Part shown: positions 6,815-17,400 of the stretch, piece by piece
Layout of the letters: the number at the start of each line of letters is the position of its first letter
Position numbering within the stretch: position 1 is the first letter of the stretch
Source: Acidobacteriota bacterium
Lineage (GTDB): Bacteria > Acidobacteriota > Terriglobia > Bryobacterales > UBA6623
DNA: 64,000 nucleotides
Assembly (NCBI GenBank): GCA_016125275.1
Contig: WGMB01000003.1
Location: 186,001 to 250,000, forward strand
Direction: 5' to 3'
Translations under genes and position numbers: made by a program
Notes under the pieces: generated by a model
Told to the model about the DNA's origin: nothing
Database searches by the model: none
What the model saw: the letters and a program-made list of their open reading frames with translations, nothing else

Positions 6815-9013
6815 ATGCAATTGACCATCGGCCGACAACGGCGGACGTGCAATCTAACGGTGCGAGCCAAGGCCGCCGAGTTGAGGCGCGTCTATGGCTT
6901 GCTGTTCGTCGTTTCCGTCGCTGCGCCGATCGTCTGGGGAGTCGGTTCGTCCGTCGTTCGGGCCGAGGAGCACGAAGGCCGGACCATCGGAGACTTTGGC
7001 GAACGCTCCGTTACTGCCTCTCCTGCGCGCACGCTAGACGCAGCGCTGCGCGAACAAGGTTCGGAGCAGGCGCAGCCCGAGGAGGAAACGCCCACAGCCC
7101 AGCGTTTGACTCCTTCGGAACTCTACGCAAGCGGTTCCAAGCAATCGCCCGGGCGCCTTCCCTACGCTGAGGAGTTGCGCGGCCAGCAGGCCCGGCGGGC
7201 GTCTGCCCTAACCGGCAAGCCCTTGCAGCAGTCCAAGGAGGCCGAGCAGGAGATTCTGCTGCTGGCCCAGTCGAAGGCCTCTCCTGACAAGGTGATCGAC
7301 CTGTCGGCGTTGTCGCCGATTCGGATCGTTACGCCGCAGATTGCCGCCGTCGGCGCCACTTCGAGCGCGCTGAGTCAGGCGGCGCCGCAGGCTGCGAGCC
7401 CGCAAGTTGCAGGGTCGGCCACCCCGGCGGAGCCGGTCACTTCTCCCTATCAAGGCGTGTTGACCGAAGTTGGCCAACCCTCCTCGGTCGGCCCCTCTCG
7501 CCCCGAGCCGGAGCCCCCGGCCAGCGAGACGCGCCGCAGGGCCCGCACGGCACTTCATAGCGCAGCAGCCAACGCGGCCGCGGCCATGGTGGCCGACTCG
7601 CCGTACCAGAACGTGCTCTCGGGACAGGACCGATTTACGGCGCCGGGCGGACTGGGCGACGCCTCGCTATCGCCGCCGAGCGCGGGCGGGGTCACGGCAG
7701 TCGATCAGGGACTGAACCAAGTCTCCGAGGCCGTGGGCGTCATCCCGGGACTGCACATTCAGCAGGCCTCGGTCTCAGCCGGTTATTCGACCAACGCTGT
7801 TCGCTTTCAGCGCAGTGGCTCAGTGCCGCTGGGACAAGACTACGACCTTGGTCTGTCGACAACCATCGGGTACCAGCGCAGTTGGCGGCGATCCAACATG
7901 ATGGTGCGGTACACGCCTTCGCACAGCAGCCGCGCGTACTATTCCGAGTGGAACACGACTGATCACCGCCTCCAGCTGTCTGGTGGCCGGCAGTTGAGCC
8001 GGCGCTGGTCGGTAGGCGGCGCCACTAACGCGTCGAACACGGGCATGGAGTCCTTTTGGCTCGAGTTGCCGGTCTTCGGGACCATCCCGAACCCGCCCAC
8101 GTCGTTCGACGAGTTGTACAAGATGGTGCAGGCCGGGCAGTTGACCGACGATCAGTTTGCGTCGCTTTTGACCGGCGCCCCGGTCGTCGAGAAAGACGGC
8201 GGCCAGGGACTCGCGCTCAGCCGCGTGCTGAACGTTTCGGCGTCGGCCAACGCCCGCTACGCTTACTCGCCCAGGCTGTCGTTCTCCATCTCCGGATCGG
8301 CGCGCAACACGCAGTTGCTGACCGACCCGACCTCGGGCCGCCGCCTGGTCGCGGGCGGCTTTGGGACGCTCCAGGAAAGCTCAGTGACGGCGGTGTCGGC
8401 CGGTGCTCAGTACGAGCTGACGCGTCGGTCTGGAGTGTCGTTCTCGCACAGCGTTGGCCAGAACAGTTCCACGGTCTGGCGCGGAACCACGCAGAATTCC
8501 TCGGTCGGATATAACCAGCGCGTTGGGCGCTATTGGAACTTCGGCGTCAACATCGGCCTGGGCCAGATCACCAACGACAGCAACTACGGCGGCAATTACG
8601 CCGGGGCAGGATACACTCGCACCACCTACACCGCGAATGGACAGCTCAGCTACCGTCTGCGGTCACACCAATTCAGCCTCAACGGCGGCCGTAGCGTGGG
8701 CGACTCGTTCGGCTTGGGCGCCTTTACGTCGCTGCGCGGGGGCGCGGCTTGGAACTGGGCGATCCTCGGTTCGCCCTGGAGCGCCAACGCCTCCGCCAGC
8801 TACATGCACAGCACCAACAACGCCTTGACGGGCAATGGGCTGGAGATGAGGTCGTTCGGCGGCGGCATCGGTCGGCGCGTGTCGGCAACGACGGCAGTGC
8901 GAACCAGCTACTACTACGGCATTTTTGACTCGCCCTATCGCGGATTGTTCTCGAACAACTCGGTCCACCGTGTGCAGGCGTCCTTCATCTGGAGACCTTC
9001 CCAGCCGCGCTAA
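6815..9013 (+). CDS. Outer-membrane beta-barrel protein of the XrtA exopolysaccharide locus
   Basis: Predicted outer-membrane protein of 732 residues, probably part of polymer secretion. The frame is open from 6455, but the ATG at 6815 follows AGGGAG and directly precedes a basic n-region and hydrophobic signal segment (LLFVVSVAAPIVWGVG). Residues of about 50-270 are Ala/Pro/Gln-rich and look disordered. From about 300 the sequence shows alternating polar/aromatic strands with frequent Tyr, Ser, Asn and Gly, ending in a strand close to the C-terminus. This matches the large barrel seen beside exosortase genes in PEP-CTERM loci. It is the first gene of a unit with the glycosylphosphotransferase, xrtA and epsI. 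Confidence 0.75.
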   Translation: MQLTIGRQRRTCNLTVRAKAAELRRVYGLLFVVSVAAPIVWGVGSSVVRAEEHEGRTIGDFGERSVTASPARTLDAALREQGSEQAQPEEETPTAQRLTPSELYASGSKQSPGRLPYAEELRGQQARRASALTGKPLQQSKEAEQEILLLAQSKASPDKVIDLSALSPIRIVTPQIAAVGATSSALSQAAPQAASPQVAGSATPAEPVTSPYQGVLTEVGQPSSVGPSRPEPEPPASETRRRARTALHSAAANAAAAMVADSPYQNVLSGQDRFTAPGGLGDASLSPPSAGGVTAVDQGLNQVSEAVGVIPGLHIQQASVSAGYSTNAVRFQRSGSVPLGQDYDLGLSTTIGYQRSWRRSNMMVRYTPSHSSRAYYSEWNTTDHRLQLSGGRQLSRRWSVGGATNASNTGMESFWLELPVFGTIPNPPTSFDELYKMVQAGQLTDDQFASLLTGAPVVEKDGGQGLALSRVLNVSASANARYAYSPRLSFSISGSARNTQLLTDPTSGRRLVAGGFGTLQESSVTAVSAGAQYELTRRSGVSFSHSVGQNSSTVWRGTTQNSSVGYNQRVGRYWNFGVNIGLGQITNDSNYGGNYAGAGYTRTTYTANGQLSYRLRSHQFSLNGGRSVGDSFGLGAFTSLRGGAAWNWAILGSPWSANASASYMHSTNNALTGNGLEMRSFGGGIGRRVSATTAVRTSYYYGIFDSPYRGLFSNNSVHRVQASFIWRPSQPR

Positions 9014-9052
9014 GCGGGAGGGAGCATCCGGATTCATCCCCGGAGCAGAGCG

Positions 9053-10444
9053 ATGTTCCGGATCTTCAGCCAGTACGTCTCTCGCAAGGCCTTCCTCCAC
9101 TTCGTCGCTGACGCGGTTCTAGGATGTCTGGCGCTGGCTTTGGCAGCCAAGTTGCGCGCGCTGGACAGCCCTGAGGTCTACGCCACCCTGACCGAATGGC
9201 CGGACTTCGGTTACCGCGTCGCCGCCGTCGTCGGCAGCTTCCTGGTGTGCAGCTACTACAACGACCTGTACACGCAGGACACGATCACGAGTTTCGGGGA
9301 GCAGTTCTTCCGCATGGTCCAGGCTCTCGGCGTGGCCTGCTTCGGGCTGGCGGCGGTCTACTATGCCGTGCCGGACTTGCGACTCGGCCGCGGCGCGTTC
9401 GGCCTCGGCATCCTATTGATCCTGGTCTTCTCCTCTAGCTTCCGCTGGGTGACCGACCGCTTCTGGCACGGCGCCGTCACGCGCATGAACGTGGCGATCG
9501 TCGGCGTCCAAAGCTTGGCTCAAACGACGGCCAGCGAGATCGGTCACCGCGCCGACCTCAACATGCGCGTAGTCGGCTTCGTCGGCGTAGGGTCTCCCGG
9601 CGAAGCGGCACTGGGTCCGGACGTGCTGGGCGGCGCGGACAAGCTCGAGCAGATCGTGCAGACCTACGCGGTCGAAAAACTGATCGTCGCTCTCGAAGAG
9701 AACGAGCCTTCGCCAACGCCCTATCTGCTGCGGGCGCGCACGCGCGGCGTCGTTATCGAAGACGCCCGAGCCATGCTGGCGGCGCTCACCGGACGGGTCG
9801 CGATCGAGACCGTTCCGTCCTCCTGGTTCATCTTTTCGGAAGGCTTTCGCCGGTCACGCTACGCGCTCGCCTTCAAGCGCCTACTCGACCTTGCCCTGGG
9901 ACTGATTGGTCTGGCGATCTCGCTGCCAATCATGGCGATCGTCGGCCTCTGCGTCCGACTGGATTCGGCCGGCCCGATCCTGTTCCGGCAGCGGCGCGTG
10001 GGCTACGAAGGCCAATGCTTCGAGTTGATGAAATTCCGCACCATGCGAGTGGACGCGGAAGCCGACGGCGTGGCCCGCTGGGCGGAGAAGAATGACCCTC
10101 GCGTCACTCGCATCGGAGGCTTCCTGCGGAAGTACCGATTCGACGAGCTGCCGCAGTTCGTCAACGTGATCCGCGGCGACATGAGTCTCGTCGGACCGCG
10201 GCCGGAGCGCCCCGAGTTCGTCGAGCGGCTGCGGGCCGAGATCCCCTTTTACGATGAGCGGCACACCCTTCGCCCGGGCATCACCGGCTGGGCTCAGATC
10301 TGCTATCCCTACGGTGCGACCGTCGAAGATGCTCTGCGTAAGCTCGAGTACGATCTGTTTTATCTGAAAAACGTGTCGATTCTCTTCGACATGGCCATCG
10401 TTCTGCAAACGGTTAAGATCATTCTCTGGGGCCGCGGTCAATAG
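9053..10444 (+). CDS. Polyprenyl glycosylphosphotransferase (EpsB/WbaP type)
   Basis: Initiating sugar-1-phosphate transferase of 463 residues that loads the first sugar onto undecaprenyl phosphate at the inner membrane. The N-terminal third has about four hydrophobic helices, then a Rossmann-like region (residues about 145-230). A further membrane segment near 275-300 opens the bacterial sugar transferase domain, which shows FKRLLDLALG, PILFRQRRVGYEG, MKFRTM, DELPQFVNVIRGDMSLVGPR and LRPGITGWAQ. These match the XrtA-associated subfamily. It lies 39 bp after the barrel gene and 27 bp before xrtA. Confidence 0.93.
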   Translation: MFRIFSQYVSRKAFLHFVADAVLGCLALALAAKLRALDSPEVYATLTEWPDFGYRVAAVVGSFLVCSYYNDLYTQDTITSFGEQFFRMVQALGVACFGLAAVYYAVPDLRLGRGAFGLGILLILVFSSSFRWVTDRFWHGAVTRMNVAIVGVQSLAQTTASEIGHRADLNMRVVGFVGVGSPGEAALGPDVLGGADKLEQIVQTYAVEKLIVALEENEPSPTPYLLRARTRGVVIEDARAMLAALTGRVAIETVPSSWFIFSEGFRRSRYALAFKRLLDLALGLIGLAISLPIMAIVGLCVRLDSAGPILFRQRRVGYEGQCFELMKFRTMRVDAEADGVARWAEKNDPRVTRIGGFLRKYRFDELPQFVNVIRGDMSLVGPRPERPEFVERLRAEIPFYDERHTLRPGITGWAQICYPYGATVEDALRKLEYDLFYLKNVSILFDMAIVLQTVKIILWGRGQ

Positions 10445-10471
10445 CGCCGCCCCCGCAAACCGCCCGAAACC

Positions 10472-11368
10472 ATGAGCCAATCGGAAGCCACCACCTACGA
10501 GATCAACTGGAAGACTCTGCCTTGGGCCCCGATCGTCGCGATCGGAGCCCTCCTCGTCGCTCTGTTCTGGAGCGTCGTCCCGTCCATGGTCGAGGTTTGG
10601 ATGACCGATGAGGCCTACTCGCATGGGCTCCTCATTCCGCCGCTGGCAGGCTACATCGCCTGGATTCAGCGTGACAAAATCCTTGCCGAGCCTGCTCGGC
10701 AGGACGCTCGCGGCTTGCTGGTGACGGCCCTCGGTTGCCTGGTGCTGCTGGTTGGCAAGCTCGGCGCGGAGTTCTTTCTGACACGCATCTCGATCGTGAT
10801 CATTCTTTGTGGGCTGATCCTGACGTTCTGGGGCTTTCGGCGGCTCACGCAGCTGTCTTTTTCGTTGGTGCTGCTGGCTACGATGGTGCCGATTCCGCAG
10901 ATCCTCTACAACAAGATGGCCACCCCTCTGCAATTGTTCTCGTCCACGGTGGCCAGCGATTTTCTCCAGTTGGTGGGGATTCCCGTCTACCGCGACGGCA
11001 ACATCATGAACCTGGCGAACATCTCGCTGGGCGTCGCCGAAGCCTGTAGCGGTCTGCGTAGCATGTCGTCGTTGACGGTATTGGGACTGGTGGTCGGCTA
11101 CTTCACCTGCCGTACCACACCGATCCGGGCGCTGCTGGTCGTACTGGCCATCCCCACGGCGATCTTCATGAACGTCGTGCGCATCGTGGCGACGGCGCTA
11201 ATGGCCCGGGCCGATCCGGCTTTGGCCGAGGGCTTTTTCCATTCCTTCTCCGGATGGATTGTCTTCTTGTGCGGCTTCGGAATCCTCTACGGTTTGGCGG
11301 CGGGGCTGGCGAGTTTGGAAGGCAAGGGACCGGCGGACGACCGCGCCGGGGAGTTGGCGAGATCATGA
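10472..11368 (+). CDS. xrtA: Exosortase A (XrtA)
   Basis: Multipass membrane cysteine transpeptidase of 298 residues, predicted to cut PEP-CTERM proteins and pass them to a surface acceptor. The family's catalytic triad is visible: Cys192 in EACSGLRS, Arg237 in NVVRI and His257 in FFHSFSGW. About eight hydrophobic helices surround it. Two likely substrates are encoded nearby, at 2396-2953 and 23289-23933. The stop overlaps the epsI start by 4 bases (ATGA), so the two are translationally coupled. In many XrtA proteins the EpsI domain is fused at the C-terminus; here it is separate. Confidence 0.95.
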   Translation: MSQSEATTYEINWKTLPWAPIVAIGALLVALFWSVVPSMVEVWMTDEAYSHGLLIPPLAGYIAWIQRDKILAEPARQDARGLLVTALGCLVLLVGKLGAEFFLTRISIVIILCGLILTFWGFRRLTQLSFSLVLLATMVPIPQILYNKMATPLQLFSSTVASDFLQLVGIPVYRDGNIMNLANISLGVAEACSGLRSMSSLTVLGLVVGYFTCRTTPIRALLVVLAIPTAIFMNVVRIVATALMARADPALAEGFFHSFSGWIVFLCGFGILYGLAAGLASLEGKGPADDRAGELARS

Positions 11369-11988
11369 AAAACTGGACCTGGCGGGTGACCGCGACGGCT
11401 GCGCTGCTGGCCCTAACGCTGGCAACGGCGTACTCTGCGGGCGCCCGGGCGCCCCAGAACCTGCGACAGCCCTTGGAGGACTTTCCCTCCGACGTGGGCG
11501 GCTGGAAGCTCTTGACCGACCAGCGGCTCGAAGAGGAGACCGCGTCGGTGCTCAAGGCGTCGGACTACGTGCTCCGGCGGTATGGCAAGGATGATCGCTG
11601 GCTCGAGTTCTTCGTGGCGTTCTACGCCATGCAGCGCGCGGGCGAATCGATGCACTCTCCCCGCAACTGCCTGCCTGGCTCGGGCTGGGAGATGTGGGAC
11701 TACGACGTGGCTTCGATCCCTCTCGACGATCACGACGTGACGGTGAACAAGTACTGGATTCAGCGTGGCCGTCAACGCCTGCTGGTCTACTACTGGTACC
11801 AGAACGGCGGTCGCGTGGTCGCCGACGAGTACATGGCCAAGGCGTTCCAGGTCTGGGACGCCGCCGTGCGCGGTCGCACGTCCGGCTCCATCGTGCGGAT
11901 CATCGTGCCGGACGCGGAGTGGGCCGATCAGGCGGCGATGGACTTCGCTCGCCAGGCCATTCCTCGCGTGGAAGAATTCCTGCCCTAA
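11365..11988 (+). CDS. epsI: EpsI family protein
   Basis: EpsI family protein of 207 residues, a constant companion of exosortase A. It has an N-terminal signal anchor (WRVTATAALLALTLATAYSAG), followed by the family pattern: FPSDVGGWK, a Tyr/Arg segment, the Cys-containing SPRNCLPGSGW, and a Tyr/Trp-rich strand (VYYWYQNGGR). It probably acts on the periplasmic side of the membrane. Its exact chemistry is not established. The ATG at 11365 overlaps the xrtA stop. It ends the rightward unit and converges with the TPR lipoprotein gene. Confidence 0.9.
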   Translation: MKNWTWRVTATAALLALTLATAYSAGARAPQNLRQPLEDFPSDVGGWKLLTDQRLEEETASVLKASDYVLRRYGKDDRWLEFFVAFYAMQRAGESMHSPRNCLPGSGWEMWDYDVASIPLDDHDVTVNKYWIQRGRQRLLVYYWYQNGGRVVADEYMAKAFQVWDAAVRGRTSGSIVRIIVPDAEWADQAAMDFARQAIPRVEEFLP

Positions 11989-11997
11989 ACGGAAAAC

Positions 11998-12023
11998 GGG
12001 GAGTACGCGCCCGGCGCCTCCCC
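11998..12023 (-). terminator. Hairpin between convergent epsI and TPR lipoprotein genes
   Basis: The arms GGGGAG and CTCCCC (11998-12003 and 12018-12023) enclose an inner GCGC-CCG-GCGC stem. On the minus strand the hairpin is followed by GTTTTCC, so it may end the TPR lipoprotein transcript; on the plus strand it could serve epsI weakly. Confidence 0.42.
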
Positions 12024-12054
12024 TTCCTGCTTCAGTCCTTCTTCGAAACAGCCG

Positions 12055-14355
12055 CTAGTTGGCTGCGTCGATCACGGACTTGGCTTCCTTTGCCTCCGGC
12101 ATCCCGGGCTCCAGCTTGAAAGCGGCGTCATAGGACCGCCGCGCGCCCGACACATCCCCGTTCTTGGCCTGCGCCATCGCCAAGTGATACAGCGTCACTG
12201 GATTCTTCGGATTGCCCGCCGCAGCGGCTTTCAGGTGCACGGCCGCGGTCGCGTAGACGCCGCGCAGGTAGTAGATCCAACCGATCGTGTCGTCCACTTC
12301 AGGCGACTGCGGATTGAGTTCCTTGGCCTTCTGTGCGAAGCTCAGCGCCTCGTCGAGTTGCACGTCCTTGGTGCTCAGCAGATAGGCGAGATTGTTGAGG
12401 GCGACGAAGTTGTCGGGCTGGATGGTCACCGACTGGCGATAAGCGGCCACGGCGGCGTCGACATTGCCCGCGTTGTCCTCGATCAGCCCCAGCATCTGCC
12501 AGGCGCCGACGTTCCGGGGGCTCTTGTCGAGCAGCTCCTTCAAGGTTTTCACTGCCTCGTCATGCTTGCCGTCGGCGGCGTCCAGACGGGCGGTCATGAT
12601 GGAGGCCTCTCCCGTCAGGTCACCGGCCTCGTGCGCCGCCCGGTAGGCCGCGCGGGCCTCCCGCGGATAGTTCGCGCGCTCATACCAGCCGGCCAGAGCC
12701 AGTTGGAGGCGCGGCGACTTGGGGTACTTCTCGGCGTGCTGGCGCACGACCTCGAGGGCCTTCGCCATCTTCTTCTGGGAGGCGTACGTCGCCGCGTAGG
12801 CGTTGAGCGTCCGCAGATCCTGGGGATTCTGCTCGAGAGATCGCGCAAGGAACGTCTGGGCGCTGGCAAAGTCGCCCTTCGCGCTCCGCAGCACACCCTC
12901 CTGAAGGTTGAACTCAGCGACGTCACGCTGCTCCTGCGGGATCTTGTCGAGCATCGCCCGGGCCTGATCGAAGTTCTTCATCGCGATCAGGGCCCACACC
13001 TTGGCGGCGATAATCGGAGCCGTGTTGACCTGGTTCTCCGGGGCCTCGTTCAAGACGTCGAGCGCGCTGGCGGGATTGGCGCCCGCAAGCAGCGACTGCG
13101 CCATCTCCAGGCGCGCCGGCAGGTAGCCGGGCTCGATGCGCAGCGCTTCGTCCAACTCCTGACGTTGCAGACGCTGATCGCGCCGGGCCTCGTGGATCTT
13201 CGACAGGAAGTAGTGCGCCTCGTGCGAGTTGGGCTTCACCTCGAGCACCTGAGTGAGGTCTTCCTGCGCCTTGTCCAGGCGGCCCGCCCGCCGGTAAACC
13301 TCGGCGCGCTGCAAGCGGGCGTCGGAGTCCTTCGGCTGCGAGTTGATCACGTCCGTAAGCACCTGCTCGGCCTTGTCGTCCTGCCCCGTCTGCAGATAGG
13401 AGTTGACCAGCGCGCTACGCAGTTGCCGGTTCGCCGGGTTCGCCTTGCTGAGCCGCTCATACTCGGCGATCGCCTCGTTCGACTTGCCGTTGAGCATCAA
13501 AATCTGGGCGTAGAGGGTCTTGTACTGTTCCTCGTCGAGGTTCGACAGCTTCTTGTAGACTTCCTCGGCCTTGTCGCGCTCGTTGTGCTTGAGGTTGAGC
13601 TGCCCTACGCCGAGCAGCGCCGGCCCGTAGTCCGGGTTGTCGGCCAGAATCTGCTCGTACTGCGCCATCGCCTTGTCGTCCTCGCCGAGGCCGGCGTAGA
13701 ACTGACCGAGGACGATCTTGGCCATCTTCTTGTCGTCCGCCTCGCTCTTGTTGACGGCATCCTGCAGAGTCTTCTCCGCTCCGTCGCGGTCGCCCTTGTT
13801 CAAGCTCAGGCGGGCCAGCGCCATGGCGGAATTCAGGTGCTCCGGGCTCTTCTTGAGCGCCTCGCGCAGCAGCCGCTCGGCGTCGTCGGCGGAGCCTTGC
13901 CGGGCGCGCGTTGTCGCCAATACGAACAAGGCCTCGCTGTTCTCCGGGTTCTGGCCCAATACGCCGTTGAGCATCTCCTCCACCTGCGGCAACACTTCGG
14001 CGCCGCCGGCACGCACCATGAACCGCGCCAGCAAGAGGTTCGCCTCCACGTGGTCGGGGTTGAGGCGCACGGCCTGTTGCACTGCGTCCACGGCTTCCTG
14101 CGTCTGGCCCTGGTTCAGGTTGCAGACGGCCATCTGGTAGAACGGCTCGGCCTCGTTGCTCTTGATCCGGGCGGCGTTCTTGAACTCGATCAGGGCGCTG
14201 GCGTAGTCCTTCTTCTCCATGAAGGCCTGGCCGTTCTCCATGAAGGCAGCGTACTTTTCCTCGGGCGATTTCATGCAACCGACCGAGACGAACAGCAGAA
14301 AACCCATCAAGAAGGCTGCGGAAATACGGCGTGCGGACGGGTAGGAACGGACCAT
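12055..14355 (-). CDS. PEP-CTERM system TPR-repeat lipoprotein (PrsT-like)
   Basis: Predicted periplasm-facing lipoprotein of 766 residues made almost entirely of tetratricopeptide repeats. The signal sequence ends in lipobox FVSVGC. The mature part starts with the ISLAND-like SPEEKYAAFMENGQAFMEKKDYASALIEFK repeat pattern, read here only as its key TPR positions (Trp/Tyr-8, Gly-8, Ala-20, Pro-32), and then repeats about twenty times. It matches the giant TPR lipoprotein found in exosortase loci, thought to act as an assembly scaffold. The ATG at 14355 was chosen because AGGGAG sits 7 bases upstream and the signal peptide follows; an in-frame ATG at 14394 lacks this. It lies 59 bp after the NHL-repeat gene. 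Confidence 0.88.
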   Translation of the reverse strand: MVRSYPSARRISAAFLMGFLLFVSVGCMKSPEEKYAAFMENGQAFMEKKDYASALIEFKNAARIKSNEAEPFYQMAVCNLNQGQTQEAVDAVQQAVRLNPDHVEANLLLARFMVRAGGAEVLPQVEEMLNGVLGQNPENSEALFVLATTRARQGSADDAERLLREALKKSPEHLNSAMALARLSLNKGDRDGAEKTLQDAVNKSEADDKKMAKIVLGQFYAGLGEDDKAMAQYEQILADNPDYGPALLGVGQLNLKHNERDKAEEVYKKLSNLDEEQYKTLYAQILMLNGKSNEAIAEYERLSKANPANRQLRSALVNSYLQTGQDDKAEQVLTDVINSQPKDSDARLQRAEVYRRAGRLDKAQEDLTQVLEVKPNSHEAHYFLSKIHEARRDQRLQRQELDEALRIEPGYLPARLEMAQSLLAGANPASALDVLNEAPENQVNTAPIIAAKVWALIAMKNFDQARAMLDKIPQEQRDVAEFNLQEGVLRSAKGDFASAQTFLARSLEQNPQDLRTLNAYAATYASQKKMAKALEVVRQHAEKYPKSPRLQLALAGWYERANYPREARAAYRAAHEAGDLTGEASIMTARLDAADGKHDEAVKTLKELLDKSPRNVGAWQMLGLIEDNAGNVDAAVAAYRQSVTIQPDNFVALNNLAYLLSTKDVQLDEALSFAQKAKELNPQSPEVDDTIGWIYYLRGVYATAAVHLKAAAAGNPKNPVTLYHLAMAQAKNGDVSGARRSYDAAFKLEPGMPEAKEAKSVIDAAN

Positions 14356-14414
14356 TGGGCTATCTCCCTGGAAAGCTGTGTATCTGCGCATCACTGGCCG
14401 GACCGCTGAACCCC

Positions 14415-17400
14415 TCAGCGGATCGCCACCGTTACAGTATCGCCCAAGCGTTGATTGATAACCACTTTGATGGGGACGGCATCGCCGATCAAAGCGTCAG
14501 GAAAGTCGTCGGGAATCTTGACGTTGAGCTGCCAAAGTCCGACGAACCCAGGAGCCAAACCGGAGAACAGCACCTGGCCGACCTTGCTCGCCACCAGCGC
14601 GCAAACGTAGCCCGGGGACAGGCACTCTGCGGCGCTGGTCGCCGGCTGCGTCGGAGTCTGCGCCAGCGGTCCGCTGGGCGCGGGCTGACCGTTGGCGATG
14701 ACCGGCTGGGTCTTGCCCTGACCGGTCCCGAACAACTGAATGACGCTGCCCTTGGCGGCGGGGTTGGCGGGGCTGTTCAGACGCCCATCCTGATTGAGCG
14801 CCAAGGCTTGCCCGGTCCCGTCTTGGCTGACGGTAAACAACCCGGGGTTGGCCGGCCCGACCAGAATCAGTCCGCCCGCGATGATCTCGTCGGTGTCGGC
14901 TCGCCGAACCATCAGCCGCTGCACGCCGGAAGGAGACTCCACCGGAAGCTGCAAATTGGCCTGACCGGGCGAGACGAACAAGAGAGCGGCGCGAAACTCG
15001 TCGTTGATCTCGACGAAGCGGTTGGCGAGCTCCTTTGGCAACGGCGTCGCCACGGCCCCACCTTCTTCTTCGCTCAGATGGGCTCCGAACAGGGAGATCA
15101 GTGAGCCCGCCGAGACGTCGCCGCCCACGTGGAACGTAGCGGCGCTGACGGCGGCGGCAGGCCCGACGAAGTGCATCAACCGACTGTTGCCCGTGTCGCC
15201 GACGTACAGCGTCCCGCGACGATCGGCAAAAAGACCGACCGGTTGGGCCAAGCCCTGCGGCGTCGCCAAGCCGTCCGGCGTGTTGTAGTTCACCGCGCGG
15301 CTGCTCAGGTCCGCCTGGCCGATCACGCGTGTCGCTACGCCTCCGGCTGACGGCAAAGAGAGCAGGTCCGGAAATACCATGACCCGGTGATTGTTCGAAT
15401 CGGCCACGTAGATCAGCCCGTCGGGATCGGAGGTCACCTGCTGCGGCGCGGAGAGGCTGGCTGGTCCGACCGCCGAAACCGCGGAGCTGAAGCTAGGCTG
15501 GCCGAGCACGGTGCCGGCCGTAACCGCCGCCGGAGGAGCGTCAGAGGCGAGCGGGTAGATGACCACCCGGTTCGATAGCGAGTCGGCGACCAGCAAGAAG
15601 TTGAAGGCGTCCACGAACAGGCCGGCCGGGCCATTGAGCGTCTGCGCCGAGACGGTCGTCGGTGCGGTCCCCACGTCCATCGACGGCTGCCCGAAGACGC
15701 GAATCGCGGCGGCGCCGGACGAAGGATTGGGAGGATACTCGAGCACGCGGTTGTTGCCGCGGTCGGACACATAAACCTCGCCGTTGGCGCCGATCGCCAC
15801 ATCGAACGGCGAGCGCAGCGACTGCGCGTTTACCGCGGCCGAAATCGAGCTGAAAAAGCCCACCTGGCCGAGGACAGCTTCGGCGCGCACGCGGCCGGAC
15901 TGGTCGAACGGCTTCGCGAAACGCAGCACGCGGTTGTTGCCCGTGTCAGCCACATACAGGTTGCCGCTGCCGTCGACGGCGAGGCCCCGCGGGATCGCCA
16001 GCGAGGTCGCGGTGGGCGACTGCGCACGGCCCGTGTCCGCGTTCGGGATCGAGGTGACGAAGTCCGGCTGGCCGATCACAAGATCAGCCGGCGCTCCATC
16101 GGCGTAGCGCAGCGAGGAGCGCCAAGCCAGGACCCGGCTGTTGGACAGATCGGCGAGGTACAGCGGAAATCCCTCGGTCGAGTAGTCAACGGCGACGTCG
16201 GTGACCGCTCCGAGGCTCTCCGGCCCGACGCGGTTGGCGCCGTTGCGGGAGAAGTCGGGCTGGCCCAGCACAGTGGTCGCCGGAGTCACCCCGGCCGTCA
16301 GGATCAGCAGCCGATTGTTGCCGCTGTCAACGACGTAGAGGTTGCCGGTCGAATCGCCCACTACATCGCCCGGAGTCAGCAGGCCGGAGGCGTTCGCCGC
16401 CGGAAAGGTGCCGACGTTCGGCTGATCGGCGGTGAGGCCGACTTGGCCGATCACGCGATTGGCGTTCCGTAGACCCGTCGCGCCCTCAGCGATCTTGTCA
16501 AAAACCAGGATGCGGTTCTCTTGGCTGATCGCCACGAACAAGGCCCCGGTGGCGTTGATGTAGACCGAGTTCGGGCCGCGCATCGAGCTCGCCGTGATGG
16601 TCGCAGGCACCGTTCGTGAAGTGAAGTCGGGCTGCCCGATCACGCTGTCAGCCGCCTTCCCGGTCGTGAAGGGAGCGTTGAAAACAAGGACCCGAACGTT
16701 CGAGGCGTCGGCCACGTACAGCGAACCGTTCGGATGCACCGCCGCGGATACGGGCAGGTTAAATCCCGTTGCGCTGACCGAGGCGCCGCTGTTGGCGCGA
16801 ATCTCGGTGAAGTTGGGTTGGCCTAGCGCAACGTCCGCCTCCGGCTGGTCGGCGTCGAGGGAGGCCGCCGGATAGCGCAACACGCGATGGTTTCCGCTAT
16901 CGATGATCCAGAGATTGCCGGCCGCATCGAAGCTCAGCCCCGTCGGGGTGCGCATCGTCCGCGGCCCGGGAACAGGATAGTTCGCTCGGACCTCGGTGAA
17001 GTCAGGCTGACCGTAAACCTTGTCGGGTTCCACGCGCGCCGTGTTCTCGAACGGATTGAGGAACCGCACCACACGGTTGTCGTTCGTGTCGGCCACGTAG
17101 AGGTCGCCCGTCGCCGGGTTCACTGCGGCCGCGACGGGGCCGTCAAGGCCTTTCGCGCCGATGCCCCTGCCGACCGTGTGCCGCAGGCTCGGCTGCCCCA
17201 GAGCGATGTCCGCCGTCGCCCCGTTGCTCAGCGACCGGGCGTCACGCCAAGCGAGCACGCGGTTGTTGGCCGTATCAGCGACATAGACGTGGATCTCGCC
17301 GTCGCGTTCGTCGATGGCGACGCCGCCGGGGGTCGCCATTTCGGCGCCCTCCACGGAGTTGAAGCCGTTCTGCCGAAGATTGATCTGTCCGAGGACCCGC

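Noticed and set aside
12184-14409. Plus-strand open frame opposite the TPR lipoprotein gene
   Set aside because: Antisense shadow of a repetitive GC-rich gene; no recognisable fold and no start signal.
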